From Leadbetterella sp964563435 (GTDB lineage Bacteria; Bacteroidota; Bacteroidia; Cytophagales; Spirosomataceae): a stretch of DNA of 64,000 nucleotides. Where the stretch lies: positions 1-64,000 of the forward strand of contig CAZLXI010000020.1 of assembly GCA_964563435.1 (NCBI GenBank), read 5' to 3'. The notes under the pieces were generated by a model. The model saw only the letters and a list, made by a program, of their open reading frames with translations. It had not been told where the DNA came from and did not search any database. Shown in pieces: positions 24,992-34,523 of this stretch (positions are counted from its first letter, which is position 1; the number at the start of each line of letters is the position of its first letter). The translations under genes and the position numbers were made by a program.

Positions 24992-27547
24992 GTGGTTCAT
25001 CGGTTCAGGAATTTTTTGCGGAATATAACAGCGAAGATAAGTAATCAGATACGGATCTTACTGGTAAGATTATTTGGGGAAGAAAAAGTAAATGCAGGTA
25101 TAAAGTTTTACTACGAAAGGAAAAGTGCGCTGAGCCGGCTTCTTTTTGGTCACCTGGAAGAGAGCGGACGGTACTATTCCGTTATCCGTACCATTTATAA
25201 ATTTACCTTTTGGGCGGTGGTGCTTTCATTGGGGTTTTATCTTCAGCTGCGTACCAACTTCTTATGGCTTACGGGCGGCATGCCCAGCATTGAGGCCCTG
25301 CAGAATCCTAAAATGAACCAGTCTTCCTCTATCTATTCTTCTGATGGTGAGCTGATCGGGAAATTTTTTACGGAGAACCGTTCGGCGGTGGACAGCTCCG
25401 ATATATCTCCCTGGATGTTTAAGGCCCTGATCGCCACGGAAGATAAGCGCTTTGACCGTCATTCGGGTATTGATCTCAGGAGAATGGCCAGCGTGGCTGT
25501 GGGTATCCTGACGGGAGATGCTGACCGGGGAGGGGGAAGCACCATTTCCCAGCAGCTGGCCAAAAACCTGTATAATACCCGCCGGAAGGAGATGCGCGGG
25601 GTATTGTATCGCCTTCCTCTGCTGGGCACCCTCATTTATAAGGCCAAGGAGTGGATCACGGCCATTCAGCTGGAAAAGCGGTTTACCAAAGGCGAAATTG
25701 TCACCATGTATCTCAATACCGTGGATTACGGGAATAATGCATTCGGTATCAAGACCGCCGCCAAAACCTATTTTAACAAAACACCTGATAAGCTGGATGT
25801 ATCGGAATCGGCCGTTCTGGTGGGACTGCAGAAGGCCACTACCTACTACAACCCGATCCGGAACCCGGAAAATTCTAAGCGCAGGAGGAATACCGTGCTG
25901 AGCCGCCTGGTGCAGAACGGCGATCTGGGGGATGCGGAGGCGGAAAAGCTTATGGAGGCAGATATCCGGCTGGATGTGAACATTGAGGATGCCAGCGACG
26001 GCCTGGGCAATTATTTCAAAGTGGCCTTGGCCAAACAAATCGAAAAGTGGGCCAAAGAGAAGGATATCGACATTGATATTTACCGTGACGGCCTGAGAAT
26101 TCATACCACCATAGACTCCAGAATGCAGGTATACGCGGAGTCAGCCGTGGAAACCCACATGCGGATGCTGCAGCGGGAGTTTGACGGCCAGTGGAAAGAT
26201 AAGAACCCGTGGACTTATGAAAACGGGGAGGAGATCCCGGATTTTATTGAAACGGTGGCCAAAAGAACCCGGTTTTATCAGCACCTGGATGCGAAATTTG
26301 ACGGGGATCGGGATTCGATCGACTATTATATGAATAAGCCCATGCGGATGAAGCTTTTCAGCTGGAAGGGGCCTGTAGAGCGCGAGATCAGCCACATGGA
26401 CTCTCTCCGGTACTACAAACGTTTTCTGCAGGCGGGAATGATGGCATACGATCCGTATTCCGGGTTTATCAAGGCCTGGGTCGGGGGTGTGGATTTTGAT
26501 CACTTCAAATATGATCATGTGCGGCAGGGCCGGCGACAGCCCGGCTCGGTTTTTAAGCCCATTGTTTATACGGCAGCGGTAGACGGGCCCCTGGACCTGG
26601 GCCCCTGCGACCGGCGCCAGGATAAGATGGTGGAATTCAAGTGGAAAGAAGACGGCGTGGAAAAGGTATGGCGCCCGCGGAATGCCAACGGTGTCTATTC
26701 AGGAGCCGACATGACCCTGAGATCGGCCCTGGCGCGGTCTGTGAACACGGTGGCAGTACAGTTGACCAGTGAAATGAAACCCCAGCGGGTGATCGAGTAT
26801 GCCCAAAAAATGGGGATCACCGCACCGCTGGACAATGTCACGTCTATCGGGCTCGGTACTTCGGATGTATCGCTCTATGAACTGGTGGCCGCTTACGGGA
26901 TATTCCTGAACGAAGGGATCTATCGTGAGCCTATCCTGCTTTTTAAGATCGAAGACAGTAAAGGTAAGGTGCTGGCCGAATTTACAGCCGAAGAACATCA
27001 GGCGATCCGGCCGGAATCGGCCTACCTGATGCAGTATATGCTGCGGGGGAACGTGGAGGAAGCGGGCGGAACGGGCCGGAGGCTGTTCAATTACAACGCC
27101 CTTTTCCGTAACGGCGGACAGGTAGCGGGTAAGACGGGCACCACCTCCAATAACTCCGACGCCTGGTATGTGGGCTTTACCAAAGACCTGGTATGTGGTG
27201 TATGGGTGGGCGGTGATGACCGGAGCATACACTTTAAGGGAAGCATGGGTGAGGGAAGCAAGTCGGCGCTGCCTGTTTTCGGTATATTCATGAACAATGT
27301 GTATTCGGATAAATCGCTGGGTTATGTGGCAGGACCTTTCCCTAAGCCGGCAGTCAAAATTGAAAAAGACTATCTGAACTGCTATTCCTACGGTGAGGAA
27401 GTGGTGGAGACCGACAGCCTGACTGCCCATGAGCTGGATTCCATCCGGGCGTATAAGAACCGTTTCCGCGACGATTCCCTTATCAATATGGAAAAGCTGG
27501 AACGTACCTTGCCGATAAGGAGACCGGACAGTTTGAAATTACCCTAG
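24992..27547 (+). CDS. bifunctional penicillin-binding protein 1A
   Basis: 851-residue class A PBP that polymerises and cross-links peptidoglycan. Cytoplasmic basic N-terminus of about 70 residues, one transmembrane helix (about 71-90), GT51 transglycosylase domain with catalytic Glu150 in ATEDKRFDRHSGID and GGSTISQQLAKNL, and the transpeptidase domain with Ser519 in PGSVFKP, SVNT (the SxN motif) and KTGTTS. Start is GTG at 24992, 38 bases after a good promoter. The gene ends DSLKLP-stop; the same six codons reappear, in frame and with only synonymous changes, 81 bases further on. Confidence 0.94.
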   Translation: MVHRFRNFLRNITAKISNQIRILLVRLFGEEKVNAGIKFYYERKSALSRLLFGHLEESGRYYSVIRTIYKFTFWAVVLSLGFYLQLRTNFLWLTGGMPSIEALQNPKMNQSSSIYSSDGELIGKFFTENRSAVDSSDISPWMFKALIATEDKRFDRHSGIDLRRMASVAVGILTGDADRGGGSTISQQLAKNLYNTRRKEMRGVLYRLPLLGTLIYKAKEWITAIQLEKRFTKGEIVTMYLNTVDYGNNAFGIKTAAKTYFNKTPDKLDVSESAVLVGLQKATTYYNPIRNPENSKRRRNTVLSRLVQNGDLGDAEAEKLMEADIRLDVNIEDASDGLGNYFKVALAKQIEKWAKEKDIDIDIYRDGLRIHTTIDSRMQVYAESAVETHMRMLQREFDGQWKDKNPWTYENGEEIPDFIETVAKRTRFYQHLDAKFDGDRDSIDYYMNKPMRMKLFSWKGPVEREISHMDSLRYYKRFLQAGMMAYDPYSGFIKAWVGGVDFDHFKYDHVRQGRRQPGSVFKPIVYTAAVDGPLDLGPCDRRQDKMVEFKWKEDGVEKVWRPRNANGVYSGADMTLRSALARSVNTVAVQLTSEMKPQRVIEYAQKMGITAPLDNVTSIGLGTSDVSLYELVAAYGIFLNEGIYREPILLFKIEDSKGKVLAEFTAEEHQAIRPESAYLMQYMLRGNVEEAGGTGRRLFNYNALFRNGGQVAGKTGTTSNNSDAWYVGFTKDLVCGVWVGGDDRSIHFKGSMGEGSKSALPVFGIFMNNVYSDKSLGYVAGPFPKPAVKIEKDYLNCYSYGEEVVETDSLTAHELDSIRAYKNRFRDDSLINMEKLERTLPIRRPDSLKLP

Positions 27548-27625
27548 GTGTTGTAGTACCGGCACCACCTGATCCGTATCAGGCGACATCGTGCCAGCCA
27601 TTGGCCGGACAGTTTAAAGTTGCCC
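27524..27625 (+). repeat. direct repeat of the PBP1A 3' end
   Basis: 27524-27544 (ending the PBP1A frame) and 27605-27625 match at 18 of 21 positions. The distance, 81 bases, is a multiple of three. All three differences are synonymous if the second copy is read in the same frame (PDSLKLP in both). Between them lie the stop codon and a small double hairpin (GGCAC...GTGCC around CCTGAT/ATCAGG). Confidence 0.65.
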
Positions 27626-27659
27626 CGGGACTCCGTTAGCAATTGTGTGATAAAAAGCG

Positions 27660-27667
27660 TAATTTTG
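27660..27667 (+). promoter_or_regulatory. -7 box candidate for ychF
   Basis: TAATTTTG, an exact TAnnTTTG element 19 bases before the ATG, implying a very short leader. A TTG lies 14 bases upstream, shorter than the usual spacing. Confidence 0.45.
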
Positions 27668-27686
27668 CGAAAAATTTTACAATCTT

Positions 27687-28790
27687 ATGGCTTTAAGGGC
27701 AGGGATCGTTGGTTTGCCCAACGTAGGTAAGTCCACTTTATTTAATGCAGTTTCTACCAGCGCCAAGGCGCAGGCGTCTAATTACAGGTTCTGCACCATT
27801 GACCCCAATGTGGGTCTGGTAGACGTGCCCGACCGGCGACTGGATCAGCTGGCCGAGTTGGTCAATCCCAATAAGATCGTTCCTACGCAGATAGAGATCG
27901 TAGATATCGCCGGTCTGGTGAAGGGTGCATCCCGGGGAGAAGGTCTGGGAAATAAATTCCTGGGAAACATTCGTGAAGTAGATGCCATTATTCATGTGGT
28001 CCGCTGTTTTGAGGATGAGAACGTACTGCGGGAGGAAGGAGAGATCAACCCGGTTTCCGATAAAGAAATTATCGACACCGAACTTCAGCTGAAAGACCTG
28101 GAATCGGTAGAAAAGAAGATCCAGCGTATTCAGAAGCAGGCCCGTGTGGGCGGAGATGCCCAGGCGAAACTGGAGCTGGAGGTGCTTGAGTCGGTGAAGC
28201 AATGGCTGGAGCAGGGAAAAAATGTGCGGGGAATGGGGCTGGCCAAAGAGCAGATGGTGGCCATCAGTGACCTTTTCCTGCTGACGGTGAAACCCACCCT
28301 GTATGTCGCCAATGTGGATGAGGCATCCATGCACACCGGGAACAAATACTCCCAGACCTTACAGAAAGTGGCCGATGAAGAAGGTGCTGAGATGATTGTA
28401 CTGAATAACAGCATTGAGGCGCAGATCGCCGAAATGGAGGATGCCGATGACAAGGCCATGTTCTTTGCCGAATACAATATGGACGAACCCGGGCTGAATA
28501 AGCTGATCCGTTCGGCTTACAAGCTGCTGAACCTGGCCACCTATTTCACGGCCGGTGTGCAGGAGGTAAGGGCCTGGACGATCGGTAAGGGCTGGAAAGC
28601 ACCTCAGGCCGCCAGCGTGATCCATACCGACTTTGAAAAAGGCTTTATCAAGGCGGAAGTGATCTCCTTTGATGACCGTATCAAATACAAAACCGAGGCG
28701 GGGTGCCGCGATGCCGGTAAGCTGCGAATAGAAGGAAAGGAATATGTGGTGCAGGACGGCGATGTGATGCATTTCCGGTTTAATGTGTAA
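27687..28790 (+). CDS. ychF: redox-regulated ATPase YchF
   Basis: 367 residues, an Obg-family P-loop protein that prefers ATP over GTP and associates with ribosomes. G1 GLPNVGKSTLFNA (residues about 8-20), G3 DIAGLVKGASRGEGLGN, and the altered fourth motif NVDE (in place of NKxD), which underlies ATP preference. A coiled-coil insertion (about 125-190) and a C-terminal TGS domain (ending EYVVQDGDVMHFRFNV) complete the family layout. Monocistronic by appearance: short leader upstream and a large hairpin downstream. Confidence 0.96.
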   Translation: MALRAGIVGLPNVGKSTLFNAVSTSAKAQASNYRFCTIDPNVGLVDVPDRRLDQLAELVNPNKIVPTQIEIVDIAGLVKGASRGEGLGNKFLGNIREVDAIIHVVRCFEDENVLREEGEINPVSDKEIIDTELQLKDLESVEKKIQRIQKQARVGGDAQAKLELEVLESVKQWLEQGKNVRGMGLAKEQMVAISDLFLLTVKPTLYVANVDEASMHTGNKYSQTLQKVADEEGAEMIVLNNSIEAQIAEMEDADDKAMFFAEYNMDEPGLNKLIRSAYKLLNLATYFTAGVQEVRAWTIGKGWKAPQAASVIHTDFEKGFIKAEVISFDDRIKYKTEAGCRDAGKLRIEGKEYVVQDGDVMHFRFNV

Positions 28791-28810
28791 ACCCTTTTGT
28801 TCCGGGAGAA

Positions 28811-28869
28811 TAAGAAAGGTCCGGGTAGAACGAAGTAAATACTGGCTTGCTCTATCCGGACCTTTCTTA
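28811..28869. terminator. long hairpin between convergent ychF and GH13 genes
   Basis: A 19-pair stem with one G-T wobble (28811-28829 with 28851-28869) and a 21-base loop; the core is AAGAAAGGTCCGG and its complement. There is no long T-run, but A/T-rich flanks are present. Probably a bidirectional terminator or mRNA 3'-end stabiliser. Confidence 0.7.
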
Positions 28870-28886
28870 TGGAATAATCCTTACAA

Positions 28887-30242
28887 TTAATTCATTATAT
28901 AAGAATACACCTTATAGCCCCAAGGCTCCAGGATAAGCTCGTTTTCGGACAGGGTGGTTTTCTCATTGGAGAACACCTCTGTCCATTCCCTTTTCAGAGA
29001 ATTATCCTCCATCTTAAACTTTGCAGGACGGGCCGACAGGTTGGTGATCACCAGAACGGAATGTTTTCCGGCAGTTCGTATAAAAGCATAAATTTGCTTC
29101 GGATCTCCCAGGCGGAGAGTGGAGGCGTCTACGTTAGCCGCTAAGGCGGGGTTTTCTTTACGAAGTGTCAATAATGTCTTATAAAACCCGGCCCGTTGGT
29201 AATCCTTAAACGTTATCTGATCCTTATAAAAGAAACTCAGGCTGTCAAGGTGGGGCTCTTCCTGTCCGCTGTATATTAACGGGATCCCCCGGGGCAATGT
29301 CTGGGTCAAAACGGCAAAAGGGGCATGAACCTCGCCCGGCATGGTACCATAGTCCGCCTTGTTCCAGGTGTTTTCATCATGGTTACTGGTAAACCACATC
29401 TGGTAAGCATAAGCCGGATAATCTTTCCGGATGTGAATTAATGCCGAATCGATCCAGGAAGCATCTTTTTTTCCGGCAGCGATGTCTTTCGTGATATGAT
29501 ACATATTCCAGGGATACCCTATCTGGAATCCGGCATTAAAAAGAGAGGTTTTTTCTCCTTCGGCCAGCAGGATAATATCAGGCCGTATCTTCTTTAATTC
29601 AGGAATACATTTCTCCCAGAAAGCATCCGGAACTTCTCCGGCCACATCGCAGCGGAAACCGTCAATTCCGGTCTCCGTAAGCCAGAATTTCATGGCATGG
29701 ATCATGCTGTCTGCCATTACGGGGTTGTCGTAGTTCAAATCGCGCGTATCGCTCCAGTTAAACGCGTAAACGGGCTGCCGGGTGACTGAATCCATGATAA
29801 AAAAGTCCGGATGAGTCTGAAGCCACCGGTTGTCGGCCCCGGTATGATTGGCCACCCAGTCGATGATCACTTTGAACCCCATTTCATGCGCTTTGTTTAC
29901 CAGGTCTTTCCAGTCTTCAAGGCTGCCAAACTCCGGGTTTACTCCTGTATAATCCTGAACGGCATAATAGCTCCCCAGGGTGCCTTTTCTGTCGGCCATA
30001 CTGATAGGCGTGACCGGCATAAACCAGAGTGTTTGTACGCCCATTTCCTTTAACCGGGGCAGGTGCTCCGCAAATGCCTTAAAAGTACCCTCCGGGGTAT
30101 ACTGTCTTACGTTCACTTCATAGATGTTCCCCTGCAGCATAAATTCCGGGATCCCGTCAACGATCTGGACCTTGTTTTCTGAGGGTCTGCAGGAAAGGAG
30201 CGAAGCGGAAAACGTAAAGAGAATAAATAAGCGGAGTAGCAT
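28887..30242 (-). CDS. GH13 alpha-amylase family lipoprotein
   Basis: About 451 residues from the ATG at 30242. Lipoprotein signal MLLRLFILFTFSASLLSC, then the GH13 barrel: region I VIIDWVANHT, region II GFRCDVAG (nucleophile Asp), region III LLAEGEK (acid/base Glu), region IV SNHDEN (transition-state Asp), and a short C-terminal beta domain ending in YIMN. Acts on alpha-glucans outside the cytoplasm. The longer in-frame TTG at 30266 is rejected because it falls within the -7 box. It is not in a starch-utilisation cluster. Confidence 0.93.
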   Translation of the reverse strand: MLLRLFILFTFSASLLSCRPSENKVQIVDGIPEFMLQGNIYEVNVRQYTPEGTFKAFAEHLPRLKEMGVQTLWFMPVTPISMADRKGTLGSYYAVQDYTGVNPEFGSLEDWKDLVNKAHEMGFKVIIDWVANHTGADNRWLQTHPDFFIMDSVTRQPVYAFNWSDTRDLNYDNPVMADSMIHAMKFWLTETGIDGFRCDVAGEVPDAFWEKCIPELKKIRPDIILLAEGEKTSLFNAGFQIGYPWNMYHITKDIAAGKKDASWIDSALIHIRKDYPAYAYQMWFTSNHDENTWNKADYGTMPGEVHAPFAVLTQTLPRGIPLIYSGQEEPHLDSLSFFYKDQITFKDYQRAGFYKTLLTLRKENPALAANVDASTLRLGDPKQIYAFIRTAGKHSVLVITNLSARPAKFKMEDNSLKREWTEVFSNEKTTLSENELILEPWGYKVYSYIMN

Positions 30243-30263
30243 CCTGATTAAATTTAGTTTGGT

Positions 30264-30291
30264 CAAAGATAAGGAACCGCTTTTAATTCAA
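30264..30291 (-). promoter_or_regulatory. promoter of the GH13 gene
   Basis: On the minus strand: TTG (30291-30289), a 17-base spacer, then TATCTTTG (30271-30264), matching the Bacteroidota -33/-7 consensus. Transcription should begin near 30257, 15 bases before the ATG at 30242. Confidence 0.65.
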
Positions 30292-30550
30292 GGGTGCAAC
30301 ATATAGAAGTGGTACCTTTCACTCATAAAAACTGTCAGGAAGGTAGAAAAGAGTATCTATGAAAAACAGGATATTATTTCTTGATAAAACATTTTCATCG
30401 TGCAGGTCTTCAAAAATAAGTCCGATTTTACGATTTAGATAATCATTTTCGCAATTGAGTTGGAGGCAATAGTTGGTTATTAAAATGGATGGGGTGTAAT
30501 TTTACAAGAGTGGAGCGAATAAACATTCCAATAAATAATACGGAAAGCCA
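30292..30550. other. AT-rich spacer without a gene
   Basis: Divergent spacer between the GH13 promoter and the DUF1801 gene. I see no RNA gene, repeat or convincing second promoter in it. Confidence 0.5.
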
Positions 30551-30922
30551 ATGCCAGAAGAATTTCATAACTATTATCTTAGCAAGCAAGAGCCGGTCAG
30601 AAATTGTCTGCTGACCTTACGAAGCATTATTCTTGCGCAGGATCCCAACATTACGGAAACACAAAAGTATGGAATGCCCTGCTTCTGCTATAAAAAGAAA
30701 ATGTTTTGTTATTTGTGGACAGATAAAAAAGCAGACGAGCCTTACCTACTTCTGGTAGAAGGGAAATACCTTGACCATCCCGAACTGGAAGAAGGAAATC
30801 GTTCCCGTATGAAAATTTTCAGGGTTGATCCCGGGAAAGATCTTCCCATAGAAACCATTGAAAATATTCTTCAAAAAGCGCTGGACTTATATAGGAAAGG
30901 AACTATAAAAATCAAAGAGTGA
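30551..30922 (+). CDS. DUF1801 domain-containing protein
   Basis: 123 residues, single small domain of the DUF1801/YdhG type: an N-terminal helix pair (RNCLLTLRSIILAQDPNITE), then KYGMPCFCYKKKMFCYLW, the conserved aromatic beta sheet, and a C-terminal helix (ENILQKALDLYRKG). The family has an alpha-beta fold with unknown function. No signal peptide. Converges on the cyclodeaminase-like gene with only 13 bases between stops. Its DNA is more A+T rich than neighbouring genes, possibly a later arrival. Confidence 0.87.
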   Translation: MPEEFHNYYLSKQEPVRNCLLTLRSIILAQDPNITETQKYGMPCFCYKKKMFCYLWTDKKADEPYLLLVEGKYLDHPELEEGNRSRMKIFRVDPGKDLPIETIENILQKALDLYRKGTIKIKE

Positions 30923-30935
30923 AGAGGAATATTTT

Positions 30936-31871
30936 TTACTTAAAACGCTCATACACCAGCAAAGCCGCCGCCAGATCTTCTATCGCCAGGCCGGCTGACT
31001 TAAACAGTGTGATCTCTTCTGCTGAGGTTCTTCCCGGATGCAGGCCTTTGACCAGTTCGGCAATGTCGGCCTGAACATCTTTTTCAGAAATAAGACCGGC
31101 TGCAATAGGGATGGCCAGCTCGCCAGTCTCATGCAAGGCTCCTATCCTGGAATCCACAAACAGGGTACTCTTCCGGATGGCCTCGTCGTCGGTTTCCCGG
31201 GTATTGGGCTTGTGCGAACCTATCATGTCGAGATGAGCTCCCGGCTTCACCCATTCGCCTTTGATGACGGGGGTTTTAGATAGTGTGGCGCAGGAAATCA
31301 CATCGGCTCCGCGGGCAGATTTCTCCAGGCTCGAAACGGCTTCGGCCTGAATGCCCTCCTGCTGTAAAGATCCGATAAAGTCGTTGAGCTTATCCTGATT
31401 CCGCATCCATACGCTCACTTTTCTGAAGTTTCTCACGGCCAGATGAGCCTGAACCAGATGCTGAGCTACTTTTCCGCCACCCACTACCAGCAGAGTTTCC
31501 GACTCTTTTCGCGAAAGGTAAGAAGAGGCAAGTGCCGATGTGCAGGCGGTTCGCCTGGCAGTAAGCTCTGCGGCATTCATAAGCGCCAGCGGCTCGCCGG
31601 TTTTGGCGTTGCTGAGCTGGTAGCGGGCAAATATCGACGGCATATTTTTCCGGGCGTTTGCCGGAGCTACTGTTACCTGCTTCATGCCCATGTATTCATT
31701 GTTCCAAACCGGCATCAGGATAAGTGTGTTTTCATCGTCATCTGCCGTTTTGTAAAAATGATGATGCCGCAGCGGCATGGTATAATCCGTTTGGAAAATA
31801 TCTCTCAGGGCTTCTATCAGGTCAGGATAGTTCAGAAAGTCGGCAATTTGGTGATCCGGCACGATGAGCAT
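30936..31871 (-). CDS. ornithine cyclodeaminase/mu-crystallin family protein
   Basis: About 311 residues from the ATG at 31871. NAD(P)-binding Rossmann motif VVGGGKVAQHLVQAH (about 133-147), preceded by NAAELTARRTACTSALAS (substrate/cofactor contacts typical of the family) and followed by VISCATLSKTPVIKGEWVKPGAHLDMIGSH split across the dinucleotide domain. Members deaminate ornithine or reduce cyclic imines such as 1-pyrroline-2-carboxylate; I cannot separate these. It sits alone with no amino acid catabolic neighbours. Confidence 0.88.
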   Translation of the reverse strand: MLIVPDHQIADFLNYPDLIEALRDIFQTDYTMPLRHHHFYKTADDDENTLILMPVWNNEYMGMKQVTVAPANARKNMPSIFARYQLSNAKTGEPLALMNAAELTARRTACTSALASSYLSRKESETLLVVGGGKVAQHLVQAHLAVRNFRKVSVWMRNQDKLNDFIGSLQQEGIQAEAVSSLEKSARGADVISCATLSKTPVIKGEWVKPGAHLDMIGSHKPNTRETDDEAIRKSTLFVDSRIGALHETGELAIPIAAGLISEKDVQADIAELVKGLHPGRTSAEEITLFKSAGLAIEDLAAALLVYERFK

Positions 31872-32069
31872 GGTAAAGTATTGGGTTTGTTTAAATCTCA
31901 AAATACGTAAAAATCCCGCTCAAAAATTGGATTCTGAAAATAAAATCTTTAATATTATGAATAAATCGTCTTGGGCTTAAAAGAGCGAGAGAATCCGGAA
32001 CGGGTAGGTGATCATCAGCCATGTTAAGGACATCTTCTAAATCTATAAGACCCCGAACCTGACCTGCTC

Positions 32070-32762
32070 ATGATCAAATTTCTGGTTTGTGTTGTTTTGT
32101 TGTGTATGGTGGTTTCTGCAGAAGGCCAGCTCATTGATTTCTCCCGGATAAAGCAGCGGAAGGTCCGTAAGCTGATGACTGAAAACAATCTGTCCAACCA
32201 GAAGGATTTTAACGGAATGGAGACGGCCTGCTTTGCAGAAGGGGAGGGTTTTCTGAAAAATTCCAAGACTTTCCTGGTGAAAGCCCGGCCGGAGGCCGTA
32301 TGGGATGCCTACCGGAACAGCACCCCAAAACAATGTTGGGGCGGAAAGATGGTCTCCTTCGGAGTACTTTTTGATTCTCCCGATAAACCCCTGGTGTATG
32401 CTGACGGGCCGTATAGCGGTATGAATGTGGGGCAGGTGATATTTATCCAGCTTCGTTTACTGAAAGGCCTCTACAAGCTGGCCGTAGCTCATAAAGTGGT
32501 GGCCGTGGATGATGCGCGGAAAAGCCTGCAGGTATGCTATATGAAGAAAGGAGCCTCAGAAGGAAGCCAGTTTATCAGCCTCAGGGAAACTTCGGAGGGT
32601 TTTACGGAAGTGATCCACGATACCTATTACAAAAGCAAATCGAAATTCAGAGACAGGAGGATCTACCCGGGTATCCACGAAAAGGTGATTTCCGAATACC
32701 ACTCCAATGTGGCCAGGAGTATGCTTCATCAGGAATCAGCAGGTGTTGAAATCACACCCTGA
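32070..32762 (+). CDS. hypothetical secreted protein
   Basis: 230 residues with a signal peptide (MIKFLVCVVLLCMVVSAEG, cleaved near residue 19). I do not recognise the family. The middle part (FLVKARPEAVWDAYRNSTP, then strands and a C-terminal helix with FTEVIHDTYYKSKSKFRDR) resembles the layout of a START/SRPBCC-like ligand-binding fold, but this is a weak structural impression. Located 111 bases upstream of the first TldD gene on the same strand; whether it belongs to that cluster is open. Confidence 0.65.
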   Translation: MIKFLVCVVLLCMVVSAEGQLIDFSRIKQRKVRKLMTENNLSNQKDFNGMETACFAEGEGFLKNSKTFLVKARPEAVWDAYRNSTPKQCWGGKMVSFGVLFDSPDKPLVYADGPYSGMNVGQVIFIQLRLLKGLYKLAVAHKVVAVDDARKSLQVCYMKKGASEGSQFISLRETSEGFTEVIHDTYYKSKSKFRDRRIYPGIHEKVISEYHSNVARSMLHQESAGVEITP

Positions 32763-32873
32763 TCTACCAAAACCGGGGTTTCATCTTTCAGATTATTTTT
32801 TTCTGCCGGAAATTTGCAGCTATTTGCATCTTTGTTGATACTTTTAAGTATTCTTTAACAATCCTAAATTACT

Positions 32874-34517
32874 ATGAAGAGACGGGACTTTATTCAATGG
32901 TCCGGGATGAGCGTAGGTGCCATTCTGGGATCTTCTATCCCTGTAATTGGCCGGCCGGTGACTTTCGAAGAACTGCTGGAGCCTGCCGCTGACCGGGCTC
33001 TGAAAAAACGCCTGGCCGATGTGGCACTGAATGCCGCCCGGGCCAAAGGCGCCACCTATTCCGATGTACGGATCGGCCGGTATCTGCAACAATACCTTTT
33101 TACCCGTGAAAAAAATGTACAGAACATTGCCAATGCCGAGTCGTATGGAGTAGGTATCCGGGTCATTGTTAACGGTACCTGGGGATTTGCCGCTACGAGT
33201 GATGTGACCACAGACGGTATCGCCCGGTGTGCTGAAACGGCCGTGGCTATTGCCAAAGCCAATTCCCGCATCCAGACCGAACCCGTCAATCTTGCCGCCC
33301 AGAAAGGCGTAGGTGAGGTGATCTGGAATACCCCTATTCAAAAGAACGCTTTCCAGGTCCCTGTTCAGGAAAAAATAGACCTGCTGCTGAATGTCAATAA
33401 TCAGGCCATGCAAAACGGTGCAGCTTTTGTGACCTCTAACCTTTTCCAGGTGAATGAGCAGAAGTATTTTGCCTCTACCGATGGTTCCTATATTGATCAG
33501 GATATCCACCGGATATGGCCTACCTTTACGGTGACCGTGGTAGACAAGGCAGCTGGAAAATTCAAGACCCGTGACGCTCTCAGCTCACCGATGGGCATGG
33601 GATATGAATATATGGACGGACTGGCATCGGAGAAGATCCCCGGGCCGAACGGCCTGGTGGGCTACCGCAACTCTTACGATATGGTGGAAGACGCCATACT
33701 GGCCGCTCAACAGTCGAAGGAGAAAGTGACCGCCAGGTCGGTGGAAGCCGGGAAATATGACCTGGTGCTGGATCCGAATCACCTGGGTCTGACTATCCAT
33801 GAGTCGGTAGGTCACCCCACCGAGCTCGACAGGGTATTGGGCTATGAGGCCAACTACGCCGGAACAAGCTTTGCCACCCTGGATAAGTGGGAATCGAAAT
33901 CTTTCCAGTACGGAAGCCCGTTGGTGAATATTGTGGCAGACAAGACCCAGCAGAATACACTGGGATGTGTGGGCTATGACGATGAGGGCGTTCCCTGTAA
34001 GCAATGGGACATCATTAAAGACGGCATCCTGGTAAACTACCAGGCCACGCGTGACCAGGTGGGTATCCTGGGGGAGAAGGAGTCGCATGGATGCTGCTAT
34101 GCCGACGACTGGAGCTCGGTACAGTTTCAGCGTATGCCGAATGTCTCCCTGCTGCCTGGCAAGGAAAAGCTGAATGTGAACGAAATGATCAAAGGAGTGG
34201 AGAAAGGGATCTACATCATTGGCCGGGGCTCGTATTCCATTGATCAGCAAAGGTATAATTTCCAGTTTGGCGGACAGCTTTTCTACGAGATCAAAAACGG
34301 AGAGATTGCGGGCATGCTGGATGATGTGGCGTACCAGTCGAATACCCAGGAATTCTGGAACTCCTGTGTCCAGATCTGCGATAAGGATGATTACCGTACT
34401 TTCGGATCGTTTTTCGATGGGAAAGGACAGCCTTCCCAGGTCAGCGCCGTCTCGCATGGTAGTTCCACTACCCGTTTCAACGGCGTAAATGTTATTAATA
34501 CCGGACGAAAAATCTAA
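32874..34517 (+). CDS. TldD-family metalloprotease, Tat-exported (copy 1)
   Basis: 547 residues. The N-terminus MKRRDFIQWSGMSVGAIL is a twin-arginine signal, unlike the cytosolic E. coli TldD. The protease domain has the zinc-binding HESVGH (HExxxH, residues 309-314) within LTIHESVGHPTELDRV, and the conserved C-terminal half (QQRYNFQFGGQLFYEI; NTQEFWNSC) of TldD. TldD acts with TldE as a heterodimer that degrades unfolded or modified peptides. It is followed after six bases by a TldE-type partner. A second, very similar TldD lies at 35970; the C-terminal halves of the two are near-identical over long stretches, so they arose by duplication. Confidence 0.92.
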   Translation: MKRRDFIQWSGMSVGAILGSSIPVIGRPVTFEELLEPAADRALKKRLADVALNAARAKGATYSDVRIGRYLQQYLFTREKNVQNIANAESYGVGIRVIVNGTWGFAATSDVTTDGIARCAETAVAIAKANSRIQTEPVNLAAQKGVGEVIWNTPIQKNAFQVPVQEKIDLLLNVNNQAMQNGAAFVTSNLFQVNEQKYFASTDGSYIDQDIHRIWPTFTVTVVDKAAGKFKTRDALSSPMGMGYEYMDGLASEKIPGPNGLVGYRNSYDMVEDAILAAQQSKEKVTARSVEAGKYDLVLDPNHLGLTIHESVGHPTELDRVLGYEANYAGTSFATLDKWESKSFQYGSPLVNIVADKTQQNTLGCVGYDDEGVPCKQWDIIKDGILVNYQATRDQVGILGEKESHGCCYADDWSSVQFQRMPNVSLLPGKEKLNVNEMIKGVEKGIYIIGRGSYSIDQQRYNFQFGGQLFYEIKNGEIAGMLDDVAYQSNTQEFWNSCVQICDKDDYRTFGSFFDGKGQPSQVSAVSHGSSTTRFNGVNVINTGRKI

Positions 34518-34523
34518 ACGATC

